From the NCBI GenBank assembly GCA_017999985.1, contig JAGNKU010000001.1:797276-861275 (forward strand): DNA of 64,000 bases, given 5' to 3'. Shown here piece by piece: positions 1 through 8,272 of the stretch. The notes beneath the pieces were generated by a model. The model was not told the origin of the DNA and searched no databases. It saw only the letters and a program-made list of their open reading frames with translations. A program made the position numbers and the translations under genes. Each line of letters opens with the position of its first letter. The stretch's first letter is position 1. The stretch is from Phycisphaerae bacterium. Its GTDB lineage: Bacteria > Planctomycetota > Phycisphaerae > UBA1845 > Fen-1342.

Positions 1-773
1 AGAATCGTGATGACCGTCGAGGGCGTGACATCGCCTGCTGCCAGACGATACAGTTCAATCTCCCGAGGGAACCACACCCCGTCCATTTCCTCGAGCGCAT
101 AGCGAGTTTCACCGATTTGCTTCCCGTCCAACCAAACGGCCGTGCGAACGATGCCGTTGTCCTTTTGTGGGTCAATCCACCACACAACCCTGCTGCTGCC
201 GGTGGATGCGGTGACGACTGTCAGCTCGTTCTCCGAAGCCGTGGTGTAGTCGGGCGCGGGGTACGCGCATCGCCCGACCTCGCTCTCGAAGTCCTTCCCG
301 AAAACAACAGGGTTGAGCCCCATCGTGCGCAAGTCCCACAGGCGCCAGAAAGTAGTTCGCTCATCGGGGAGTATGTCGGCCGTCACATCGTCTTCCACAT
401 GCTGCCAAATCTCCCCCCCCTGCACGAGGAAGTGCATCGGGCCGTGGTAAGTCAGGTCATCGCGTGGCTGCCCGTCCAACCCGCGCATGACCACCCCCTC
501 GTCGTCACCTCGGTAGACCGTAGTGTAATCATCGCCAGCGCAGCGCCAAGTGTAGTATTGGACACGCGGGGGCACCGAGGGTGGGTCGGTATCACGAGGC
601 ACGGTGCGTTGTTCAGAAAACTCGATATGTGCCGTGCGCAGCCATGCTCGATCTCGGGCTTGCTCTGCCGCGACGAGCGCCGCTGGTTTCTCGCTGCCAG
701 CAAAGGCCGGAGTAGTGGAAGAGAAAGCCGCGACGAAGCACGATATCGCAAATGCGGAATACGGGGTGCGCAT
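1..773 (-). CDS. exported protein of unknown function, 3' end outside window
   Basis: The frame is open from an ATG at 773 to the left edge, giving 257 residues with no stop. An upstream GCGGAGG lies at a good distance and supports this start. The first 23 or so residues are a Sec signal peptide (MRTPYSAFAI start, cleavage near AFA-GS), so the protein is exported. The rest is a mixed beta-rich sequence with VVWWIDPQKDNG and GVWFPREIELY near the visible end. That pattern recalls the LolA-like fold common in planctomycete exported proteins; this is inference from pattern only. It lies 35 nt downstream of the small cysteine-rich gene at 809-1195 on the same strand and is probably co-transcribed with it. 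No specific function can be given. Confidence 0.75.
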   Translation of the reverse strand, partial: MRTPYSAFAISCFVAAFSSTTPAFAGSEKPAALVAAEQARDRAWLRTAHIEFSEQRTVPRDTDPPSVPPRVQYYTWRCAGDDYTTVYRGDDEGVVMRGLDGQPRDDLTYHGPMHFLVQGGEIWQHVEDDVTADILPDERTTFWRLWDLRTMGLNPVVFGKDFESEVGRCAYPAPDYTTASENELTVVTASTGSSRVVWWIDPQKDNGIVRTAVWLDGKQIGETRYALEEMDGVWFPREIELYRLAAGDVTPSTVITI

Positions 774-808
774 GCGTGGCCTCCGCACAACTCGGCCCCA
801 CGCCGTCG

Positions 809-1195
809 CTACTTCGCGCAACCCAGCCCGCTGGCGCTGTAGCGATCCATTTCGCCCGCAGTTCCCCATACATCGTCGGGCACGCAGGGGTTGTAGACAG
901 GGTCACACGGTCCGCCGTACTGAGATGCGCATCCACGAACGGAGTAGCACGCTACGCGAATGACGTCCATGTCATAGAGGCCGGTCTCGACCTTGGGGCG
1001 GGTGTTACAGACGATATCATCAAGGCAAGGTGCGTTTGTATAGAAACAGAGGCAGACTTGTTCACCCGGGCAGCCAGGACAGATTTCCTGACCGTTGTAA
1101 CGCAGGCAGAACCAACTCACCTGCGACACGCCGAACGAGGCAGCGCACCAGAGCATCAGTCCACCAACAGCAAATACTTTGCACGCACGCGCCAT
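809..1195 (-). CDS. small cysteine-rich exported protein
   Basis: A 128-residue protein starting MARACKVFAV with a short hydrophobic signal peptide (residues about 1-24). The mature part contains about a dozen cysteines in short spacings (for example CPGCPGEQVCLC), which suggests disulfides or metal binding outside the cytoplasm. There is no family I recognise. The Shine-Dalgarno is weak. The gene is followed after 35 nt by the exported protein running off the left edge, so the two probably form an operon. The reverse-frame ORFs covering this stretch lack signal peptides and have arginine-rich shadow composition. Confidence 0.65.
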   Translation of the reverse strand: MARACKVFAVGGLMLWCAASFGVSQVSWFCLRYNGQEICPGCPGEQVCLCFYTNAPCLDDIVCNTRPKVETGLYDMDVIRVACYSVRGCASQYGGPCDPVYNPCVPDDVWGTAGEMDRYSASGLGCAK

Positions 1196-1983
1196 GATTA
1201 GAACACCGCATTTTTCCAGTTTGGAGATATGCTCGAGTCTCTACACCGTCGCGCATCGAGCGGCGCGCAGTCAACTTGCAACAACCAAACTATCGCGAGT
1301 GTAGTGTATGCGCTTCGTGCTTTACTTTTCAACACGGGCTGGGGGAGACTGGTGATGAAATCGCCCCAAGGGCAGCGCCCCAAGTCTCCGGGTCGGCCCG
1401 GGAACGCACTCGTGTCGCCCCGCACAGGGATCGAGAGCGCGCACAATCAACGAGATCCTCAGAGGACCCTCCGATCGAGTTTCCAACGGGATCGGGAGTC
1501 GCCTGCCTACGCAGCGTCTTCCGGTCCGGTTGCAGCCGCCCGGCTGCGCGACAGGGGGCGTTTATGTTGCTCGCGCAGTAAAGTGCAACCCCGCATCGGC
1601 GCGAACCCAACCCCGGGTCCACGCTCAACCATGCGCAGCGGGAGTTCGCTGACCTTCTCGTGGTATTGGCGGCGTCACACCCCCGGGGATGACTGAGTGC
1701 GTCAAACGATGGCCAATCCGCCGGCGTATCGCGGCCGCCGGCCCGCTGCTGTCGGTGCAGCCACGGAGTCTCATCGCCCGCAAGCTCGAGGGCTTCCTGG
1801 AGGCGATGAAGAGCGGCAGCGCGGCGCCGAGCGAGATGGAATAGCTCACCCGCCGCAGCGCAGTTTCCCGCCGATTCACAGCGGCCCCGTGGCGCGCAAG
1901 GCGTGCCGGCGGGGCCGCTTTTCACTTGGCGAATCCGGGCCGCTCCTATAGCATGGACGGCGTACCTACTCCGGAGGTGGCCC
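1196..1983. other. 788-nt stretch without a convincing gene; possible coding remnant
   Basis: No ORF here has a credible start, composition and family together. On the plus strand 1689-1844 encodes 51 residues ending RSLIARKLEGFLEAMKSG, which looks protein-like, and it is followed by a strong terminator at 1880-1922. Just upstream, in another frame, about 1600-1692 encodes another plausible C-terminal segment (LNHAQREFADLL). I read these as possible decayed gene ends rather than as a functional gene. The rest appears to be the leader of the divergent gene at 809-1195 plus non-coding DNA. Confidence 0.4.
1880..1922 (+). terminator. rho-independent terminator
   Basis: Two 9-nt arms form a perfect stem, AGCGGCCCC at 1880-1888 and GGGGCCGCT at 1911-1919, followed by a T run at 1919-1922. 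The T-run side shows plus-strand orientation. It sits 36 nt after the stop of the small ORF at 1689-1844 and before the start of the gene at 1984. It therefore seems to belong to a former gene to the left. Confidence 0.7.
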
Positions 1984-2832
1984 ATGAAACAACTCTCTCG
2001 ACCATTCGCTTCTGTGTCACTTGTGCTCATCGTTGTCGGCCCGGTGCTGGCGGCAGCGCCCACCGCGGCCTTTCTCACACCGAGCAAGTACACGGCGTCC
2101 ATCGGCGAAGCTGTGAACGTGCGCTTCGACGTCGGCGCCGCGAAGGACGCCCGGCCCGGGGCGTGGCCCGCGGAGGGCGTGCGGTGGCTGTTCGTGCGCG
2201 GCGGGCCGGCACAGGAAAACCGGCACGATGTGCGCCCAGCGCGCGATTCGGACAACTTCACCTCTGCGACGATTGAGCACCCGGGCGTCACGCTGGTCGG
2301 CACGGATCAGGTGCCGGCCGTCACCGAGGCCCCCGCCGCCGAGTGGCGTGCGTTCCTCACGCTGAATGCGGCGGACCCCGCGAAAGTGTCTGCCGGCCTG
2401 ACCGACCGGCCGGTGCGCGTACGGCAAGTCATCTCGACCAAGACGCTGATTCGTGCAGCCGCGGATAACCAGCGCATCACACCCTCGGCGATCGCGACCA
2501 GCAAGTCCGGGCAGGTCGTCGAGATTCGCGTGCATTTCGATCCGACGGCGGCGCAGCCCGGCAGCGACATCCCGCTCACGTTCTACGTCGATGGCGACAA
2601 GCGCTCCGACGCGAAGGTACAGGCGACGAATGTCACCACGGGTAAGTCCGAGGAGTTCGTCACCGATGGCGGCGGCTCCGGCCACTTCTGTGTAACGGAC
2701 GCCGGCGTGTGGCGCGTCGAGGGTCATTACGTTCAAGCGCTCGACAACGACCCATCCGCCGACTGGGTCGTCTACACCGCCACCTTGACCTTTGAGGTTG
2801 GCGCACCCGTCGCGAAAGGGGGTGCGCAATGA
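1984..2832 (+). CDS. exported DUF4198-like protein
   Basis: 282 residues from the ATG at 1984, chosen because GGAGGTGG precedes it by 4 nt and it begins a clear signal peptide (MKQLSRPFASVSLVLIVV, cleavage near VLAAA). The reading frame extends upstream to 1903 but without a ribosome site. The mature protein is beta-rich, with RVHFDP, DIPLTFYVDGDK and a late GVWRVEGHY segment. This layout resembles the DUF4198/GlpM-like periplasmic family, whose members often accompany metal or surface-protein genes. The assignment is by pattern only. Its stop overlaps the ATG of the next gene by 4 nt, so translation of the propeller-dockerin protein is probably coupled to it. Confidence 0.75.
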   Translation: MKQLSRPFASVSLVLIVVGPVLAAAPTAAFLTPSKYTASIGEAVNVRFDVGAAKDARPGAWPAEGVRWLFVRGGPAQENRHDVRPARDSDNFTSATIEHPGVTLVGTDQVPAVTEAPAAEWRAFLTLNAADPAKVSAGLTDRPVRVRQVISTKTLIRAAADNQRITPSAIATSKSGQVVEIRVHFDPTAAQPGSDIPLTFYVDGDKRSDAKVQATNVTTGKSEEFVTDGGGSGHFCVTDAGVWRVEGHYVQALDNDPSADWVVYTATLTFEVGAPVAKGGAQ

Positions 2833-5114
2833 AGCCGATGCCACGACGAGTTGTCGCGCTGCTTTTCAGCTCGGCGCTCGCGCCGCTCGCCTTCGCCGCG
2901 GACTGGCAGGAACTTGGTCCCGCGCCGATCACCAACGGCGACTACACGGGCCGCGTATCCGCCATCGTCTGCAGCGCCACCGATGCGAATCGCTACTTCG
3001 TCGCCGGCTGCGACGGCGGCGTGTGGCGCACCACCGACGGCGGCGTGACCTGGACACCCCTCACGGACCACATGCCAACGACGTCCATGGGCGCTCTCGC
3101 ACTCGACCCGACGAACGAGAACATCGTGTACGCCGGCACCGGCGAAGCCAATTACGCCAACCACTGCCGCTACGGTCTCGGCCTGTTCAAGAGCATCGAC
3201 GGCGGCGAGACTTGGGTGCATCTGGCCGAGGACACGTTCGGCGGCCGATGTTTCTCCCGGATCATCGTCAACCCGCAGAACCCACAGGTGCTCTACGCCG
3301 CGATTACGCGCGCCGGCGGCTTCCCCGAAATGGCCGCGGCCAAGGGACATCCTGGAGCGACCGGCCCGGTCGGCGTGTTTCGTTCCGTTGACGGCGGGAC
3401 AACCTGGGCGCAGTTGACCAACGGCCTGCCCAATCTCGATGCGACCGACCTGGCCATCACGCCCGGCAACCCGAGTGTGCTGTACGCTGCCATCGGCCGC
3501 ATCTTCGGCCACGCCGCCAACGGCATCTACAAGACCACTGACGGCGGCGACTCGTGGACCAAGCTGGGCGGCCTTGGCTGGCCGACCGCGACCGTCGGCC
3601 GCATCAGTCTCGCCATTGCCCCCACGCAACCCAGCCGCATTTACGCCCTGGTCACCAACCCGGCCACGGCCACCGGCGGCAACGCCTCCACGCTCGGCGC
3701 CTATCGCAGCGATAACGGTGGCGTGGCATGGGCGACTCTACCACTCGGCAACATCCAGTCGAGCTATGGCTGGTATCTTTCGTTCGTGTCCGTGCGGCCG
3801 TCCGATGCCAACACGGTGTTCATGGGCGGGCTCGATCTCTCGCGCTCCACCAACGCCGGTTCGAGCTGGAATACGGTCACGCCGCCGCACGTGGACATGC
3901 ACGCGGCGGCGTGGGATGCGGCGGGGCGGCTGGTGGTCGGTGACGACGGCGGCGTGCATCGGACCACGAACCTGGGCGATAGCTGGATCGCGCTCAACGA
4001 CGGGCTCGGCCTCGTGCAGTTCTACGCCGGCCTTTCGACCCACCCGACCGACGCGGACTATCTGCTCGGCGGGACACAGGACAACGGCTCCAACATCCGT
4101 ACCACGGGAACACCGGAATGGACGCAGGTGTTCGGCGGCGACGGCGGCTGGACACAGCTCGACCAGGTGACGCCGACGCGCCTGTTCATCGAATACCAGG
4201 GCAGCGGAAACCTCTACCGCTCGACCAACGGGGGCGCGAGTTTCAACTTCAGCGGCTCGGGGATCTCCTCGTCCGACCGCAACTGCTTCCTGCCCCCCTA
4301 CCTGATCGACCCGACGAATTCCATGCGCATGCTCTATGCCACCCACCGCATCTATCGCAGCACCAACGGCGGCACGAGTTGGACGGCCATTTCCGGCGAT
4401 CTCACCGGCGGCGGCACGGCAGCCATTCGGACGCTGGCGCAGGCGCCGTCCGATCCGAACACCGTCTATGCCGCCACCAATGACGGACGGGTCCTGCGGT
4501 CCAGCAACGGCGGTTCGAGCTTCGCGCTGATCGCGAGCAACCTCGCGGGCTGGCCGCGCGTGACGCGCGAGATCTTCGTGCATCCCGACGAGCCACTGAC
4601 GGTGTATCTCGCGGTCGGGACCTTTGGGCAGGATCAGGTCCGCCGCAGCACCGATGGCGGCCAGAACTGGATGTCGCTGGTCGGCAACTTGCCCGACGTC
4701 CCGGTCAACACGATTGCGGTGGACGTGCGGGGCAAGTTCCCCGTGTTATACGCCGGTGCCGATGACGGACTGTATTGCTCGATCAATGACGGCGTGGCGT
4801 GGCATCGCTACGGCAACGGCTTGCCGAACGCGGCGGTGATTGATTTGCGGATCGAGCCGGACCGCGCGCGGCTGATTGCCGCCACGCAGGGCCGAGGCGC
4901 GTGGAGCATAGCCGTCGCCGTGCCCGCGGACATGAACGGCGATGGACAAGTCAACTTCGGCGACATCAACCCGTTCGTGCTGGCGCTGAGCAATCCGGAT
5001 ACCTACGCGCAACAGTATCCGACGGTGGATGCCGACCTGGCGGGTGACATGAACGGCGATGGCCAGCTCGACTTCCGCGACATCAACGGGTTTGTCGCGC
5101 TGCTGGCCAGCTGA
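2829..5114 (+). CDS. exported Asp-box (BNR/VPS10-like) beta-propeller with C-terminal dockerin
   Basis: 761 residues. A signal peptide spans residues 1-23. Residues about 25-690 contain roughly eleven Asp-box motifs of the form S/T-x-D/N-G-G-x-T/S-W (TTDGGVTWTP, SIDGGETWVH, STDGGQNWMS), the mark of sialidase/sortilin-type propellers. The catalytic residues of sialidases are not evident, so a binding or structural role is as likely as an enzymatic one. Residues about 700-761 hold two EF-hand calcium loops, DMNGDGQVNFGD and DMNGDGQLDFRD, each followed by the DIN(P/G)FV helix start: a type I dockerin-like tail. It overlaps the DUF4198-like gene upstream by 4 nt and the hydrolase gene downstream by 1 nt. 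It is presumably secreted and held by a calcium-dependent partner not present in this window. Confidence 0.88.
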   Translation: MKPMPRRVVALLFSSALAPLAFAADWQELGPAPITNGDYTGRVSAIVCSATDANRYFVAGCDGGVWRTTDGGVTWTPLTDHMPTTSMGALALDPTNENIVYAGTGEANYANHCRYGLGLFKSIDGGETWVHLAEDTFGGRCFSRIIVNPQNPQVLYAAITRAGGFPEMAAAKGHPGATGPVGVFRSVDGGTTWAQLTNGLPNLDATDLAITPGNPSVLYAAIGRIFGHAANGIYKTTDGGDSWTKLGGLGWPTATVGRISLAIAPTQPSRIYALVTNPATATGGNASTLGAYRSDNGGVAWATLPLGNIQSSYGWYLSFVSVRPSDANTVFMGGLDLSRSTNAGSSWNTVTPPHVDMHAAAWDAAGRLVVGDDGGVHRTTNLGDSWIALNDGLGLVQFYAGLSTHPTDADYLLGGTQDNGSNIRTTGTPEWTQVFGGDGGWTQLDQVTPTRLFIEYQGSGNLYRSTNGGASFNFSGSGISSSDRNCFLPPYLIDPTNSMRMLYATHRIYRSTNGGTSWTAISGDLTGGGTAAIRTLAQAPSDPNTVYAATNDGRVLRSSNGGSSFALIASNLAGWPRVTREIFVHPDEPLTVYLAVGTFGQDQVRRSTDGGQNWMSLVGNLPDVPVNTIAVDVRGKFPVLYAGADDGLYCSINDGVAWHRYGNGLPNAAVIDLRIEPDRARLIAATQGRGAWSIAVAVPADMNGDGQVNFGDINPFVLALSNPDTYAQQYPTVDADLAGDMNGDGQLDFRDINGFVALLAS

Positions 5115-6007
5115 TGGCGGCTGAGATCAACAAGGCTGCGCGGCAGCGCCGGTGGCGGCGCATCAAGTGGAGTGTGCGGGCCGGTGCGCTGCTGTTTGTG
5201 ATTGGATACCTGAAGTTTGTGGGCCTCGACGGCAAGTTCTACTATCCGGATCAAAAGCAGTACGACCGGCCCGCGGACTACGGCCTGGTCCACGAGGACG
5301 TCTGGTTCACCACGCGCGACGGGCTGAAGCTGCACGGCTGGTTCCTGCCGGCCGTCGGCACACCGCGCGGGATCGTTGTTCACTTTCATGGCAACGCGGC
5401 GAACGTCACGGCCCACATTGGACTGATCGAATGGCTGCCGCGCGCGGGCTACCACGTGCTCATGTTTGACTACCGCGGGTTCGGGCAGTCGCAGGGCCGC
5501 GTGACGCGCGCCGGCACGATCGCGGATGGCCATGCCGCCGTGGACTGCGCCCTGGCGCGCCCCGAGGCGCAGGGGCTGCCGCTCTGCGCGTACGGCCAGT
5601 CGCTCGGTGGGGCGGTCGCGATCGTGGTGGCGGCGGAGCGGCCGGAGGTGCGGGCCGTGGTGGCGGAGTCGCCGTTCAGCGCGTATCGCAGCGTTGCGGC
5701 GCGGCACGCGCGCCGGCTGGTGCCGGTGGACTGGCTCGCGCGCTTCCTCGCGACGATCACGGTGTCGGACGGCGACGATCCCATCGCTGTCGTCGCGCGA
5801 CTGGCGCCGCGCCCCCTGTTGGTGATCGCGGCGGAGCAGGACGAGATCTGTTTCCCGGACGAGGCCCGTGCGCTGTACGACGCGGCGGGCAGCCCGAAGG
5901 ACTTCTGGCTGGTCCCCGGCGCCGAGCACCTGGCGATCGCGCTGGAAGCCCAGTCCGAGCTGACCGCGCGGGTGCGCGCGCTGTTCGATCAGGCCGCGCT
6001 GCGCTAG
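5114..6007 (+). CDS. membrane-anchored alpha/beta hydrolase
   Basis: 297 residues; the ATG overlaps the stop of the preceding gene by one base. An N-terminal membrane segment (about residues 17-36, GALLFVIGYLKFVG) anchors it. Domain features in order: the HFHGNAAN oxyanion segment, the nucleophile elbow G-Q-S-L-G-G (serine near residue 160), an acidic residue in AAEQDEICFPD, and the catalytic histidine in GAEHLAIA near the end. The pattern matches the BAAT/FrsA/YghX-like S9-related hydrolases often annotated as alpha/beta hydrolases of unknown substrate. It forms the third gene of a tight three-gene unit with two exported proteins, so it probably acts at the cell envelope. The substrate cannot be deduced. 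Confidence 0.88.
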   Translation: MAAEINKAARQRRWRRIKWSVRAGALLFVIGYLKFVGLDGKFYYPDQKQYDRPADYGLVHEDVWFTTRDGLKLHGWFLPAVGTPRGIVVHFHGNAANVTAHIGLIEWLPRAGYHVLMFDYRGFGQSQGRVTRAGTIADGHAAVDCALARPEAQGLPLCAYGQSLGGAVAIVVAAERPEVRAVVAESPFSAYRSVAARHARRLVPVDWLARFLATITVSDGDDPIAVVARLAPRPLLVIAAEQDEICFPDEARALYDAAGSPKDFWLVPGAEHLAIALEAQSELTARVRALFDQAALR

Positions 6008-6038
6008 GAATTCTATGTAGCATAGACGCAGTTCTGGC

Positions 6039-6689
6039 TCAGCGGGTCGTGGCGTGTGCGAGCCGGAACACGCGCCCCTGCTGGTGCTGTGTAATCTCGA
6101 CGGTCAACTCGCAGGCCCGTGCCACATCGCAAAAATCGTCTGCCGTCGAGCGATGCGCGTCACTGATCAGCGCAAAACCTGTCGGCGACAAATGCTGCCG
6201 GACAAACCGCGCGATCGGCTCCAGGTGCCGCTTCTCGTACAGCACGTCCGCGGCCAGAATCCGCTCCGGGCGCAGGTCGGCGTACGTCTCGCGCCAATCG
6301 ACATAGCGCGTCGCCGGCGGCGGCAGTTCGTTTCGCTGCGCGTTCGCCGCCGCAAACGCCAGCGCGTCTTCGTCATAATCCGAGATCGTCACGCGGTACC
6401 CGCGCGCGGCGGCGACGAGCCCGACCAGGCCGATGCCGCCGCCCAGCTCGAGCACCTGCGGCGCGTCCGCGGAGTCGACCGGCTCCCAGGTCGCAACGAC
6501 GTCGGCCAGCACGCGCGCCGCGGGCCAGAGGGTTGCCCAGTACGGCATGTACTCGTCGCGCGCAAAACGCGCCGCGACGCGCGCGTCGTCAAGCAGCGTG
6601 TTGCTGTCGGCGGGCATGATGAGCTCGTAGATGCGCCCGCCGACCACGATGGATTCACGTCGCAGCGGATAGCCGCGCAGCTCGTCCAT
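6039..6689 (-). CDS. class I SAM-dependent methyltransferase (METTL21-like)
   Basis: 216 residues. Motif I is VLELGGGIGLVGLVAA (residues about 81-96), followed by the acidic end of beta-2 in TISDYDEDAL and a motif IV region AADVLYEKRHL. The N-terminal YMPYWATLWPAA is typical of the methyltransferase 16 group, which in other organisms modifies lysines of elongation factors or electron-transfer flavoprotein. The protein target here is unknown. It is convergent with the hydrolase gene (31 nt apart) and divergent from the GNAT gene at 6771. No clear Shine-Dalgarno precedes the ATG. Confidence 0.85.
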   Translation of the reverse strand: MDELRGYPLRRESIVVGGRIYELIMPADSNTLLDDARVAARFARDEYMPYWATLWPAARVLADVVATWEPVDSADAPQVLELGGGIGLVGLVAAARGYRVTISDYDEDALAFAAANAQRNELPPPATRYVDWRETYADLRPERILAADVLYEKRHLEPIARFVRQHLSPTGFALISDAHRSTADDFCDVARACELTVEITQHQQGRVFRLAHATTR

Positions 6690-6703
6690 GTCGTCACCGC
6701 TCT

Positions 6704-6732
6704 ATCACACCCCCCCGGCCGACGGCTATTAT
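6704..6732 (+). promoter_or_regulatory. possible sigma70-type promoter of the GNAT gene
   Basis: ATCACA (6704-6709) and TATTAT (6727-6732) are separated by 17 nt, and the downstream ATG is at 6771. Four of six -35 bases match consensus and the -10 box is good. It is in the divergent region between the methyltransferase and GNAT genes. Confidence 0.35.
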
Positions 6733-6770
6733 GGTTGCGCCCGCACCCTGGGCAACACGGACGCAGCGCC

Positions 6771-7307
6771 ATGACCGTCAATCCGCGCACGCGCGATGAT
6801 GCCACGCCGGCCTGCCGACTGACGCCGTTCACGCCGGACTGGGCGCCGACCGTCGTCCGTTGGGTGCGCGATGCACAAGAGGCTTACTGGCTGGCGCCGA
6901 AGACACCGCCGCCGCTGACGGCCGCCCAGATCCTCGGTTGGCGCAAGCCGGAGCACTGCCCGTACCTGCTGTTCGCGGCGGACCACGCGTTGCCAGTGGC
7001 GTATGGCGAGTTGAACCGGCTGCACGGCGTGCGGCGGCAGTACTGGCTGGGGCACCTGATCGTGGACGCGGCGCGGCGGCGGCGTGGTTACGGTGTGCAG
7101 CTTACCCGGCACTTGCTGCACGAGGCGTTTGTGCAGCGGGGCGCGCACCGCGTGACTTTGGTCGTGTTCACGGAGAACACGGCGGCGCTGGCCTGCTACC
7201 GCGCGGCGGGGATGCGGGATGACGGCTTTGAATGGCACACCTTCCCAGCATACGGCCGGCGGGAATGCCTGCTGCGGCTGGCCGCCAGCGCCCCGCCCGT
7301 GAGCTAA
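6771..7307 (+). CDS. GNAT-family N-acetyltransferase
   Basis: 178 residues from the ATG at 6771. The frame is open far upstream to 6054, but that part is antisense to the methyltransferase and has no start signal, so I exclude it. The acetyl-CoA binding signature is seen as LGHLIVDAARRRRGYGVQL, with the R/QxxGxG/A-like loop, and the C-terminal ENTAALACYRAAGM pattern is typical of GNAT proteins. The family transfers an acetyl group from acetyl-CoA to an amine of a small molecule or protein N-terminus; the substrate is not visible. It is followed by a short AT-rich tract and parS site 1. Confidence 0.85.
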   Translation: MTVNPRTRDDATPACRLTPFTPDWAPTVVRWVRDAQEAYWLAPKTPPPLTAAQILGWRKPEHCPYLLFAADHALPVAYGELNRLHGVRRQYWLGHLIVDAARRRRGYGVQLTRHLLHEAFVQRGAHRVTLVVFTENTAALACYRAAGMRDDGFEWHTFPAYGRRECLLRLAASAPPVS

Positions 7308-7368
7308 TTTCTAGTTACTATAGTAATCCTAGTTACATCGTCCTGGCGGGGGTCGCACCGGGCGGTCG

Positions 7369-7384
7369 TGTTTCACGTGAAACG
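7369..7384. promoter_or_regulatory. parS site 1 (ParB binding)
   Basis: TGTTTCACGTGAAACG matches 15 of 16 bases of the known chromosomal parS TGTTTCACGTGAAACA. It lies 21 nt beyond the stop of the MEMO-family gene, in the gap to the GNAT gene, and pairs with site 2 on the other side of parB. Confidence 0.9.
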
Positions 7385-7404
7385 TCGCAGTGACGTCGCG
7401 CACG

Positions 7405-8268
7405 TCAGGATTCGGTCACAAACACCCCGGCCTCGTATCCCACGGAATTCCAGGGATCGCGGTCCATGACGGTCTGGCATTCCGCACTGCACGTGTGTCG
7501 CAGCTCACGGTAAGTCAGCCCCCCTAACTCATTCATCGCGCCGATCAGAGCCGCGATCGCCCCGGGTCCGCAGGCATTGTGGTTCGCGACGGCCTCCGGC
7601 ACGATCCCGGCTGCATCGCCCGCCTGGATCCGATCAATCATCCGACGATCATTCACTTCCTTCGCCCAGCGAACACCAGCCTCGCCGCGCCCGTGCGGCT
7701 CAAACCCGAATGCCGGGCCGTAGTGCGTCAGGTCCGTCGATCCCACGAAAGCCACCGTGCGTCCCATGCTGCGCGCCGCGGCAGCACAGAAACGACCGAT
7801 TTCCGGAGCCTCTAGGCTGGGACGCACGCCGATGGGTATAAAACGCACGTCCGGCAGCAGGTACTTTGCCAGTGGCAACTGAACCTCGATGGAATGCTCG
7901 CGCCGATGTGCTCCCGGGTTATCCTTGATGAGGGGATGCTGCGTCAATGCGTGTGCCAGCTCTTCATCGATGAAAAGCGGTCCGAGCGGGGTGTCCCATC
8001 CGCCCCGCGTGCAGGCGCTGGCCACGTTCGCGTCCGGTCCGTGCACGGCGCCAAAGACGATGATCGTGTCCGGCTCGCCGGCCGCAATGGCTGACCATCC
8101 CAGGGCGGCGGTGGCACCGCTGTAGACCCAGCCCGCGTGCGGCACAACGGCGCCGACCGCGCGCCGAGCGGCCGGCTCCTGGAAGTACTGCGCCGCCAAC
8201 TCGCGACAGCCCGCTTCTGTCCCCGGGTAGAACCGTCCGGCAACGGCGGTGGGTCGCACGGCAGGCAT
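7405..8268 (-). CDS. amrB: MEMO1 family protein (AmmeMemoRadiSam system protein B)
   Basis: 287 residues from the ATG at 8268, with TGGAG about 8 nt upstream and only 4 nt after the parB stop. A longer in-frame start at 8391 would sit inside parB and is rejected. Conserved MEMO features are seen: VPHAGWVYSG near the start, GAVHGPDA, REHSIEVQLP and GSTDLTHYGP, with the histidines that form the metal-like pocket related to extradiol dioxygenases. The family's usual genetic partners are an AMMECR1 protein and a radical SAM enzyme; neither is in this window. Here it is translationally close to parB and bracketed by parS sites, a context worth noting. The cellular role of bacterial MEMO proteins is not established. 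Confidence 0.88.
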   Translation of the reverse strand: MPAVRPTAVAGRFYPGTEAGCRELAAQYFQEPAARRAVGAVVPHAGWVYSGATAALGWSAIAAGEPDTIIVFGAVHGPDANVASACTRGGWDTPLGPLFIDEELAHALTQHPLIKDNPGAHRREHSIEVQLPLAKYLLPDVRFIPIGVRPSLEAPEIGRFCAAAARSMGRTVAFVGSTDLTHYGPAFGFEPHGRGEAGVRWAKEVNDRRMIDRIQAGDAAGIVPEAVANHNACGPGAIAALIGAMNELGGLTYRELRHTCSAECQTVMDRDPWNSVGYEAGVFVTES

Positions 8269-8272
8269 GGCA

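Noticed and set aside
1329-2303. 324-codon minus-strand ORF across 1329-2303
   Set aside because: Antisense to the exported gene at 1984 and crosses a plus-strand terminator; no start signal.
6012-6026. Small hairpin TCTATG-TAG-CATAGA between convergent genes
   Set aside because: Six-bp stem without T run; not convincing as a terminator.
6054-6770. N-terminal extension of the GNAT reading frame
   Set aside because: Antisense to the methyltransferase; the ATG at 6771 begins the conserved domain.
7315-7326. 12-nt perfect palindrome TTACTATAGTAA between the GNAT gene and parS site 1
   Set aside because: Too short and isolated to assign; no hairpin tail, no matching site elsewhere seen.
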